A stretch of 64,000 nt of DNA. Origin: Heterobilharzia americana. Taxonomy: Eukaryota; Platyhelminthes; Trematoda; Strigeidida; Schistosomatidae. Numbering within the stretch: position 1 is the stretch's first letter; the number at the start of each line of letters is the position of its first letter. The stretch spans positions 44,871,920-44,935,919 of the forward strand of contig OX104128.1 of NCBI GenBank assembly GCA_944470555.2. The letters are read 5' to 3'. Positions 42,001 to 54,000 of the stretch are shown one piece after another. The position numbers and the translations under genes are program-made. The notes under the pieces are model-generated. The model was not told the origin of the DNA, ran no database searches, and saw only the letters and a list, made by a program, of their open reading frames with translations.

Positions 42001-45000
42001 GTATTTTATTCAACACAACTGAAATTTGCGACATCTTATGGTAAGGTTGTGAGTGTCCCTGCATTTTTTTTCTGTTATCAAGCTTCTGATTACTATCCAA
42101 AAAGAAGATATTCAAGGAAACCAACTTAGTTTTTGTCTCTCTGGATATCATAGATGTGACAGTCGGACAGATTAGTACAACCGTATGGAAGCACTTTGGC
42201 TTGAATTTCTACACTATACAATAGCATATAAAATAAAAATGAGCAGGAGGGGAAATAGATATGGAAGAAGTCAGAAAAAATAAGTGTAGATCAGTGGGCT
42301 GTACAGAAATAGCAAAATCATGAAGTATGGGTACGTGTGAGTTATTGTGAACAGCTTGGAAACATTTTGTTAAAACTGTTCAACTCCTAAATCTTAGTAG
42401 CTTGAGGACTCTGAATAGGCATTCCGTGATTTCCTACATAGGTTAGTGGATTTGTGATGTCATCATTAACTGTCTTCTAACGGAATCCCACTTCAGTTCA
42501 CACTACTCGTCAAAGAAGTCACTGGTTGAATGTGTTTGTGTGTGTGTGTGTACAACAAGCAACCCGTCAGAAAAAAGACGTGGAATCTTAGCCAGAGTGA
42601 CACACAGAAAAGACTAAACTTTTCTTCTTATTATTATTATATTATTTTTCCTTTGGGTTCATAGTGGAAGATAGGGCTTCAGTAGCACGTCACCATTTCA
42701 CTCTCTTCTCTGCATTCTTCTCAATCTGGCGCCACGGCTGCCCAAAAGCTTTCATTTCTTCCTCACACGATCTCTTCCATGTCACCCTCACCTAGGACGC
42801 CCAACTCGTCGCTTCCCATTTGGGTTCCACTCGAGGGCCTGACCTAGCGCGTGATGTCCCCAAGTAGACTTCTCAGTGCGTGCCCAATCCATCTCCACTT
42901 TCTCCTCCTGCATATTTATTGGGTGATAGGTTCTTGGTTGGTTCGTTGTGAGAGTTCCTTGTTTCTTATTCTGTCTGGCAATGTGATCTTCAGTATTGAG
43001 CGGACGTAGGTGGAAGCTGTTGATGCATCTCTGTAGTCTGTTAGAAATGCTTTGCGTAACGCGCCAAGTCTCTGAACCATATCAAAGCACTGACTTGAAT
43101 GAATTAGTGTTGAAAATCCGGATATTGTTCCTTATGCTGAGTGCAGTGCAGTAGATCTCCACACTGATTTCACGTTGATGAAGGCCTGTCTTACTTTTCC
43201 AATCCTGGCTTTGACGTCCTGATCTGCGCCACCACCTGCAGTTGGAATGATGCTGCCTTGCCTGGGTAGGTGAAAGAGACTACTTCCTTTAAACTTTTCT
43301 TATTAGTATGATAATTTGTTCCGAAATGTAATTTTATGAGAAACTCCCTAAACTCTCCAGGAACATTTATTTACTACTTATAGTCTACATAATGGACAAA
43401 GTAACTCGTAAAAACTTTTCACGACAAATAATGTCAAATAATACTAGTTCAGACACCAATTCGGATTTCTTTGCAAATAAAAGATATGGATTGACTATTT
43501 TGAGAAGCATCTACTGAAACTATGTTTAAGTAGTTCAGATTGTTATTAGAAATATCTTGCACGTTTTCATATATCAGACAACAGGTTTTCGAGTAACTCA
43601 CCCAGACTGATAAGACGAGATGGTTCGGTATTGTCTGCAGAATTCGCTATCATCTTCAGTATTACTGCATCAAACTGACCCATATCATTCTATTCATGAA
43701 AATAAAAGGAAAATTGAAAAGTAAGTGAATGAAGCAATAAAATAGAAGAGGACACGTAACCAGAACTGGTTGTGATCGACAAGAAACCAGTTTATAAAGC
43801 ACTAATGAAACGTTTTCAAAATTTGATTTGTTTTTACTTACTGGACATTCATACAAACTACCAACATCTTGCTTGATTAGTAGTATTAGAAATGATCAGA
43901 AGAAAAACATAAAGGTAATTTTGTCCGTCGTCCACTTGGTGGGTTTATCTATTCAATAAAAAAAGGACTTTAAAACTCCCTATGTAAGCGTCGATCGCCA
44001 TAAAAAGCCACGTAATGTTCCATCAGAAGTAAACCAGATTTGTCAACGGAGTAAGTTTCCAAAAAAATCAGTTTACTAAACCATTCAGTTAACAATTAAT
44101 GAAGTCTCCCTTCCTTCCCTTTCCTGACTAAATTCATATTCCACTCATCATTCAGTGCTTCGATTGGAGGATAGTCAACTGGTTGTATCACAATATAAAT
44201 CTTTTGTTTAAGTTTCCGATTTCTTGCAAGAAATCCATATTAAGTAGTGCTTAGTTTCCTATGCAAATCTTACAGTTAAATAAGTACTGTTAGTGAAAGT
44301 AGTATTCCAAAGTGGCAATGTAGATGAATAAATGGGTTACCAGACCATGGAGAAAAAAGCCAGTATCAGTGTATGCTTTGGCAGAACTGAATTACGGCCC
44401 AATTCGCCACACCTCAAATCGGTACACGACAGTGAAAGGTAGTAAGTTGAAAAATAGAGGTCTAAAAACGTGTGGTCAAGGTTTTAGAAAGTCATTTAGA
44501 AAGAGCGGGGAAGGGGTTCAAATAATAATGAAATGAGATATGATGATTAAGATGAAGACAATGTGCGGATGCATGCATAACATAGTTTCCATTTATTGAT
44601 TTTGGTTGTCACATAAACATCTATCTAAATGATTACATTTCCTTAGAAGATTCACTTCAACGGTCAGTAACTTCGCAGATTGATACCACTTTTTGTACTG
44701 ACCACCTCTAAACTTCTTCCAACCTGAACCTACTTAGGTAGATAGTGCATGCCGAATTGGACGTTAACTAAACATACATAACAAACGCCTCATCTACTTG
44801 GGTCAACTAAATTTTATAATCTCATCAACAGACTTACCAGTTTAACTTAATACTGTACGCCTGAATTCTATGTTAATAAATTAGTGGGTCCACGATACAG
44901 CGAGTACTATGAAAAGGGAACGGTGATCGGACACCTGAAACCTTTTCATTTACTCTGCTTTCAATGGCTTTGTTTCACAGCCATAAAGTAGACTAGATCA

Positions 45001-48000
45001 GTGCATTCAAAGCTTAGTAGGCAATCATTTTTCTCAACGATGCCTTATGTGCGTAAATTGGAAAAAACCAACCAAAACCCTTTTATTTCTGCTGTGAATT
45101 CAGCGGTTACTGACTTTTCAGGGATGGTCTGACTTCCTAATTAGGTGCTTCAAGTCAATTCATGAGGGAAGAATATCAACATAAAGACCAGAGAATCATA
45201 TATAAAAGTCTTGAATAACAATTACTTCAGTCTTTTGAGGTGGATAAACAACTAATGCATTTGAGTGTTTCCTATTAATTTTTAGGTGGATATAACCATC
45301 AATGAGTAAGGCTTGAAACGAACTATATTCAGACGATTGCCAGACGAAACATGACACTTCCCAATGTATGTTATGCTTACAGTGCATCTGAATACTTTTA
45401 ATCAGCTCAACTTTTGCATTATAATACATTACAGTACACTAGAATAAGGAAACAAAGGGAAAATGCAACAAGGGTTGTTGATGGAATACCTACTTCAAAA
45501 AGAACAAAGATACAGAAATTTAGCAAAAGGAATGTTTGAAATATCCATAACTTCAGTAAGCGGCATCTCTAAGATCGGTGGGTAGTTGTCAATTATAAAA
45601 ATGTGAAATAAACATCAAATCGACTGAGGCCAGATCATTTCACTAGTTGATCTTTATTCCTCAATCAAAAAATGCCTGTTGATTCTAGTTTTGAATGCAT
45701 GTCTAACCGATATTGATCTGTAATGAAAACAGTTTTCTTTTTTTTGCTTGAAATGACGGGTTAGGTTCATATTGTGTGATTTAAAATAATGTTCTAACCA
45801 GTTTCAGACAAATTAATTCCATATCGTGATTGACAGATCATTCGTGAATCACTTTCATATGAAGATCCTGAAGTTGCATCAAGAATCAACAGTCTCTAGA
45901 TAGTGAAAATGAAGATCGAACTAGACGATCATAGCCTCATATCATCAATTGAAATCATTTCGAAAATTTGAATCAAGTTAGTGAATGGCAATGTGTCTAC
46001 TTTAAAACCTGAACATCTTTTGCAACAGTTTTTGTTTGATACTTTTAATTCCCCATTTCTATACATGGTCAAATTGTTTGACCTCTGTTGTCAGATGGGC
46101 TCATATGCTGAGGCCTCGATACTGCCGAATACAACATCTTTATCGATATTTCTCAGAGGACCAGGGTGGACACTATTCAGAAGTCCTTAACTAGGACGAA
46201 ACAACTATCTCATACTTCTTAATTTTATTCATTTTATGAAAATGTAGTTTTGCTTGTTACAACGCCTTTTGATTATTTTTCAACGTTCATAAAAATTTTA
46301 ATCATTTTAGGATGAAAATATTTCGATTTTAATATGTGTTACTTAGCTTGTTTCCATTCTTAACAAATCGATTTCAGTTTGGTATTCATCATGGACTGAC
46401 ATTAATTTGAAAACCATTGAAAGTCTGGAAGCAAAGGGCAACTGTTTCGTCTTAGTATGAGGCTGTTCAGGAGTGCGCCTCCATGATTCCGCTTTTATGC
46501 ATGAAACAAACTATACATTCTCAACAAAAATTGTATGTAAAGGCGATTGTGTAGCTTAATGAATGAAATTGTCGGAAGAAGTCTCTTCATTAAACCACTT
46601 GTATTCACCTGTACTACAGAGTAAACTAAAGTTATCTCTTACGCATTACATGGTTACAAATACTTCTGCAAAACAGATTCTCTTCATAAAGCCTCTAATG
46701 AACTGACCACCATTAAAACTGTATTTTGGATGATTAGTTAGAAATTCTTACCCTTCGAATTAACAGTATCACCTGCAGTATTTTAAAAAGTTATGAACCA
46801 GATGATAGCTGAATTAAATACTGTGGAATCTCATCAATTTATCTTACGGTTCATGGTTCGAATATTGAAAGTCTTTTAAAACTACTCACTTGTTTCAGTG
46901 ATAAAAATGTAGCTGCTAGTCCGTCCAAATGTCAGTTTAATTTGATGTCTCTATCAGACACATTGTAGATTCCAGTGGTTCTCAGCCTGGTATGAGTCAT
47001 CCCGCTTCACCGATTCAAGTACCTTCACCAAAAAATACTTTAGGATCATGAACTGACCGCTTTACAGTTCTGCTCCAGGTTTATTACTAATTCACAGTTA
47101 TTTTTTCCACTTTCCCATATTGTTTTTAGCCATCAGTTTGTACGGTAACAATGCCATCAAAACGTTTTAAGGAACATCTTAAAATTTCGGGATAACCAAG
47201 CTTTCCTGAGACCTTACTCATCACCTTTCTTATCACAGTTACTTCTCCGGTGGGTATAACTGCAGATCTAGGGCAAAATGAATAACCTATTATTAGTACT
47301 TCATGACGTTTAATTTAGAGTGAACAGGGATATTCTGAAACCCAGAAAGAAAGACTGGCGGTTGCCTAAGCAGTAAAGGGTTTCTACAAGTAGCTGTTCG
47401 GTACGAAGTCTTATACTGTCGCTCATCACCAACCTGTGAAATTCATTTACCATCCAAACAAATCCTTAGACAAGTCATCTCCTGCTATGCTTCGGAGATG
47501 GAATTTACAACTGAATGCTGATGACTATATAACTAAACACATACCGGCTAAAGATATCCATGATGAGGATTTCTTACCGCGTTATTCATCCCTTGAGAGT
47601 TCTTCTACTGATACTGATTGTTAATTAGTTCAGCCATTACCAGTTGACAGAATATAACTTATATGGAAACTCGGAAGTGATACAGAAGCAACATAAATGC
47701 AGTGAAGGGGTTGGAATTCCCGGTACAAGTGGAGCATTCTCGTGTTTATAAACGAAAAGATGAAATACAACTAGATCATGAGCACTCTTATGTTTGAACA
47801 ACAGAATCGCTACTCCTCTGACATTAAGATCTGCTGTATGACATAATTTTCACTCTACACACCCAGGAGCTGGGAAAATGAAATTATTGGCACGCTTAAT
47901 AAGCCTATGGTAGGGAATTAGTGCTGATATCATGTGAAGATTAAAGAGCCGTTCTGATTGTCTGCATATAATACCGTGTAGGAAATCACCACAGAATCCA

Positions 48001-51000
48001 TGGCCTGCATCTTGTGAGACATGAAAGCGTATTCAAGCAGATTATTATGGTCTCTTAACTCATACTATGCTTTAGTTATGCTGGACTCAAAGTTCAAACA
48101 GCCGGAACTAATACTGTAGTGGGCGTCGCTGATCAGAATGGATATAAGTAGCATATGTTGAGAGGGCGGAAGAAATCATAGGGAATTTCCAGCAATGTGT
48201 AAAGATTCTGCCCTGAGAAACGCAATAAACAGTGTGACCGTTTTCACGGGCAGCATTAGTGACCAGCTATTTCCTTAGGGCTTTTCCTCAAGTTGATTTA
48301 CGAGCAATCTGTTTGGTTCTTGCCATTTCGAAGACACCGAGAGACGATGACACAGGAAGGAAGGTTTATTATTGACATCTTGTACTGTAGTCATCAAATA
48401 TTGTACGCCTTCCACTGAGGCAGTCATTTGCATAATGTGTTTCACTTCCTCTTCTGCTTCTGGTTTGATTTGCTCTTAATACGCCCACATGGTCCATTGC
48501 GTTTCTCTGAGCAGAATCTTTACACTTTATTGGTGACTGCCTACGGTTTCTGTTGCCCTCTCAACATATACTACTTATATTCGTTCTGATCGGCAACGCC
48601 CAATATAATACTTACAGACGCTGCTCACGCAAAATTCACTCACAAGGTGATGAGGAAGCTTTTCAGTCCCCAGTGAATACATGATGTTTTAGTCACTGGT
48701 AGTGGAAATAATTTCCCTGCGAAGAGCTCAAACAACTGGTTTAGAGATATCGGTTGCTATCAATTGTATACAACTCTGCAGCATCTTTGATCCAATAAGT
48801 TGGCAGAAAACTTTGTGCGGACATTAAAGAGTACCGAAATCGATAAATCCAAGCAATTTACAAGAACTGGAAAAGTGTTTTGATAATTTCCAACTTCAGT
48901 ACCGAAATGCAGAACACAACACTACTCACAGAAATCCAGATAAACACTTCGAATCCCGAATTAGTCGAACACATTTGATGACTATGAATTTGTCAGATGT
49001 ATAATATTATCAAGAAAATAATTGTCGACCTTCAGTAAGATTTATACTACAAAATATGCGAAGTCGAATGGTGAAGATTCTGGACCTAGAAGATCTATCT
49101 GTTCATAGAAGACGCATGGACCAAGTGAAAATCAATAAAGTAGGTCTTTCCAATGATAACTTAGTGATTCCCCCTACTAATCTTAATTTTATCCATAACT
49201 TCACAAATATAACTATTTCCTGATATACACCCTAACTTACTAAAAAACGTTTTGCAACTTATCTCAAAAAAATTAGCATTTTAGTGATTAACATAATACA
49301 CATTTTGATCAAAACAAGTACGCCATCCCATCGAATAAGCACTTCAGTAATAGATAATCTCGTCAGGCTTTACAGAACAACAGGACGCAAAGTAACTTCA
49401 CACAATGAAGTCTGAAATCATTATGCTTGATAGATTTTACTATTCAAGTGCATGAATGTTGAAAGATATGCGTTATGGTGAATTTTCTGAACTCAGTTTC
49501 CATGCCTATTCATCCTCATCCTCCTCCTCCTCCTTCTGGCAATTGTTATTAGATTAGTTAAACATTGTTTAGAGTGGGAGAGCGTTCGGTTAGTGGTGGT
49601 GTTGATGGTATTGGCAGAGTGGAATGTTTTACAAAACCGACAAAACTGATCTCTCCAATAACTAACTGTTCATTACTAGTGTTTTTGCAGTTATAATTTG
49701 CTAGGAGGATTAGTACTTCACACAATACTTTTTGAAGGTTGAATTCTGAAGATGAGTTTATGATGTTTGATACCGTAATGTTATATGCTCGTGAACACAT
49801 AAATAACAATCGGGTCTGATGATCATTTTTTCGTAAATCCATGTATTTCTGCTCTACTCCTTTCTGTCAAACTACAATTATGAGAACGTGATGCCCATAA
49901 AATGTTAACTGACTGTTTGGTTGGAAAACAGTCTAGCGAGGCGAGAATAACCAGGTAGTGAGAATCAAGACGAAAGACTTAGCTGCTTTCTCGGATCCGA
50001 CAGATAGCTGCCACTTCCACTTGGTGGTATGGCTTGCACATCACAATGACCCAACGATCTATGCTAGTGGATTACTTGTTCCGTTGAGGTCCAACCAGAT
50101 CGGAAGGTCTTTTTGAATAGTGTTTACACAAGAAGCAGTTACCATTACACTGTAATTTGCTGCGCTGTGTTGGGGGTTTGAGGGCTAAATCGTACTACTG
50201 CTAGCTGGATGGGGGTGTGGAGAATGCAAAGGGTTTCCCTTTGATAACCAGCAGTGCCACACTGATGCTGCCTTGTCAATGGAAGAGTGGGGGATTAGAA
50301 AATGTGGGCCCCGAAAGTAACACACTCCACCCTGCTTCCATTTTGTTATGGTGCGGGTGGGATGGGTTCTTTCTATCCATGATTAGTACTACATATAATA
50401 CTTTTTGAAGGTTTAATTCTTAAGATGGTTTTATTTTGAGACATTTGCTATCTGCTGGTAATTGTTCGCTGTAGAAAGTAAATTACTGAGATGACGGCGC
50501 TGATACGAAAGTAATAATCCATTATCTTCCTCGAAATCATAGGTTTACAATTATTCTATTCATTTGAGGCGGTGGAGAGCGCTAATAGTTCAGGATGTAA
50601 ACGTTGAGATTGAGTTGTCCTCTGATTTGGCGTTTTAGTGGGCAAACGTTTCGATTTCATTTTCGATAGCGTGATCAATTCTTTATTATCTCACAAGACA
50701 GTGAACTAATCGGGTGCGTATGAATATTGATGAAACGTTACTTTGCCTGAGTCCCACCGAATCGGCCGCTTAGTGAGCTTGTCGGTGTACTTTGATCTTT
50801 TTTCGTTGATACTTTGTTCGAACTTACTCGGACGGGTGTACAATGACGGTATTTGATGACTTCTTTTGGTTGCCTACAGTACATTGATGTTGTGACTGGT
50901 TAGCCCTTCTTGAGTGAATGAACTGAAAAGGGTCACTTTGATCTAATTGGCTGACATTTCAGTTTGCGTGAATTTATGAGGGTTGTCTTGATCAGGTTGA

Positions 51001-54000
51001 GTAAGCCTTGCATACTTGGGTGTGATGGTTGTTGATACTAATCAGTTCATTTGCTTAATCTGAATGGTGTTTAACACGGATTAGTTGGTTTGTTCCAGAT
51101 AAAGGGCTATTGTTTGTCACTACTGACTGGCTGGTTTTTACAGGATAGATGGCTGTTTATTCTGGCTGCCCAACTGCATGAAGTTGGTTAGACACCAGTT
51201 AGTAATCTTGACCCAATTGACTGATGATCACCATCTGGTTGTGTCAAGGGTATTTCCGCATTCAGATTAACTGATTACTGCCATGTATTTGTTTAGAGTT
51301 GACTCTTAAATTGCGTCTAGGTTGAAGTGGATATTTATGGCTAGCTTGTTTGAGTAACAGGCCTCCAAATATTCTCAAAGTAACTTCCAAGTTTGCATTT
51401 TTAATCATTTCGAAGTTGTCTCAGTTGAACGTTTGTTTGTCACAGTGTGTTCAGATGAGTGGCTTCATGTTATGATCTTTGATAGGCAGCTTGTGTCCAT
51501 GCAGGTGTTACTATATACATCAAGCTGATTGTCCCATGTAGTGGTTCTAGCACCTCATGCAATCAACTTTGTGGATGATACTGGTTATTTCTTCATTGCA
51601 GGGTGGTTCTTTCAATTTTCACAAGACCTGTTCCTATTGGTTTTGTTGGTTTATATGATACTACCATTCCAAGAGGTAGTAAGAATCTGACTACCATTTC
51701 CAAGATATTCTAGATACATGCGAGGACGATTGTTTTGCTAGTTTTGCAAGGAGATTTGGATTTTATTCATTTGAAAAGATGTCTCCTGATCAAAATCTTT
51801 TTGTCGAAAGTGAGTTGAGAGGTATAATATACCTTAATTTGTTTCTACTCTTCCAAATAGTGTTGTTACACATCTTTCATCATGCGACACTGAATTGTTA
51901 CTGTTGTAAAACTCTGTCAGTGTTTGAACGTGATCAACAGTCACAGAATCAAGAAATTGTACTTATTCTTCAGCCATCCAATGTTAGTGTCATGAAATTT
52001 ACTGGCATCTTGTCATTCAGCAGTTTGCTATAAATGGTTTGCCCACCAATTTCAGTTAAATTCTTATATGTAAAAACTGCATACAATTTTTCGCATTTAT
52101 AAACTTTAACAGCGTAAAAACAACAAGTGAGCTCATTTTATCACTCCAAGGATTCTTTTCGACTACTTACAACCTAAATAATATCGAAATGCATACATTA
52201 TGAGAAAAGAACATGCTCTCATCAAGTTGACAATAAATTATTGACAGAACTAACAAGTAACAGATACGAAATAATATCAATAATAAAAGTAGTCGAAATC
52301 ATCAGGAATCCTATAGGACGACTGACCATTTACACAACTACTAGGTGAATATTTTTGAAGGAGAAGCTGAAAAATAATTGTCACAGGATGCATAACCTCT
52401 GGATTCGACTCACTTAACTCTTCAGGCTCTTGTAAATTCAGAATAAATTTAAATCAACTTGATGACCAATTCCTGTAATGTATACGATTTGATATTATTT
52501 AGGTTATAGACAGTTGGGAAGAATCGATGAAATGATGAGAACGAGCTCATACTATTCTTATCTGTAAGTTCAATGAGTTTTTCATCAGAATTCCATGGCA
52601 AGATATTTCCACAAATTCAAAACAGGTAACTGAAGTGAAGACAGCAGGATTTAACAAGTTCATAATTTTCTCAACTGGATATTCTACATCCTTGACATTA
52701 TATAGCCCGATGCATGATAGCATATATTTTGTCTGTCTGACGCATATCTATGCTGATCAATTCTTCCTTCAATGCACTCGATCATCTTCATTCCTTCTGT
52801 CAAATCCCTTGTATCATAGTGTTTAGAATGTGGCAACCTAGACTGATCAACACGCTTCGTGCATTGTAGCGACTCACTCAATTTCAGTTTATGACAATCA
52901 GTCAATCAAAAGCACAAGCAGACAAACAGTGGCTTAGCAACAGGAACCGATATTTTAGTACTTTGTCAAGACTTCCGAGTACTATGAGTATATACTAACA
53001 GCTGCTCTAAAACTGAAACAAAAGAATAACTAAAAGACATCAAGCGTAGACAAACTATTATATCTTCACTTACTTTGATCAATGTCCACGATGTAACTCG
53101 GCCATCTGCACTGATAGAAAAGAAATTTAAATTTCCATCTAAATCATGTGGTTGCCAGCGGACTTCCCACACAGGATCTGTATGTTTACCAGTTTTCGCT
53201 GTACTTAAATATAACGGTCCACTTTTATGCTGTATAATGCTATAAACTCCGACTGCTCCATCGTAAAATCCAACACAAAGCATATGTGACATTGTTGGAT
53301 GTATATCCAGTGAAAGTACGCCTGATTCTGTCTCAAAATGATATTCTGGGTAACTTGGATTTTTTAGTGTGTATGAACAAATCAAACCACTGGACTGTTT
53401 CAAGAAATCGTCTGCCAACGTAGAAAACATATTTTTGGCTACTCATAAGTAGTTAAATACAAACAAATAATTTAATTAACCACTATGGTTGCTCGTACAA
53501 CTCGTCTATCGTTCACTAATATTCTTTTTTTCTAACATCAACTAACATTAAACAGATCAGTGGTTAGGAAATGTTAAAAATAGTCGGTTGAAGCTAATTT
53601 TATTAAGTGAGCTGATGACTTAACGGTGTCTATTCCAGTTAACTCTCATTTAGATTGCTCAGAATTAAATGGATTTTTGTCTCTTATTGACCAATGGTCT
53701 CTCTCAAATGGTCTCAAGTTAAATTTTTCTCAATGTCAGACTGTTATTTTTGGCCTCAGGCATAAACAGGACTTGTGTGAGCTGCTTAAGTCTCATGACG
53801 CCTGTCACAGCATTGATGGTGTTTGTGCAGAAAGTAAATGGAGTGTTGGGTTGAGCTTTACATCTGACCTTTGTTTGTCGTCTCATATCTTGTTGACTTG
53901 TGAAAAATCTTTCGTTCAACTTACTACATAAGCAAACTGAGGCTCTCTGGTATAAATCAACTCCTAATTTTACAACTTATTAATTCCCGCATTTCCCCTA

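Larger units (their letters stand above)
47330..49130 (+). mobile_element. Ty3/gypsy LTR retrotransposon pol fossil (RNase H and integrase)
   Basis: [12 protein letters not shown] at 47330-47370 followed by [20 protein letters not shown] and [20 protein letters not shown] (47436-47624) matches the end of gypsy RNase H. From 48685, [13 protein letters not shown] and [18 protein letters not shown] (around 48810) match the integrase core region that normally reads LVTDNG...NGxxERFVRTLK. Stops and frameshifts throughout. It is interrupted by the composite insertion at 48115-48607. Confidence 0.75.
32668..52384 (-). other. DNAI1 intron 9 (19.7 kb), repeat-filled
   Basis: The largest intron. It carries SR2-like copies 3 and 4, two copies of unknown repeat X, a family B non-LTR element, a pair of 1151-bp inverted repeats and a gypsy pol fossil. 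No host exon recognised inside. Confidence 0.75.

Noticed and set aside
44324..44536. Basic 70-codon plus-strand open frame as a small gene
   Set aside because: No domain recognised and no flanking exon; could be decayed repeat, so mentioned only in the stretch description.
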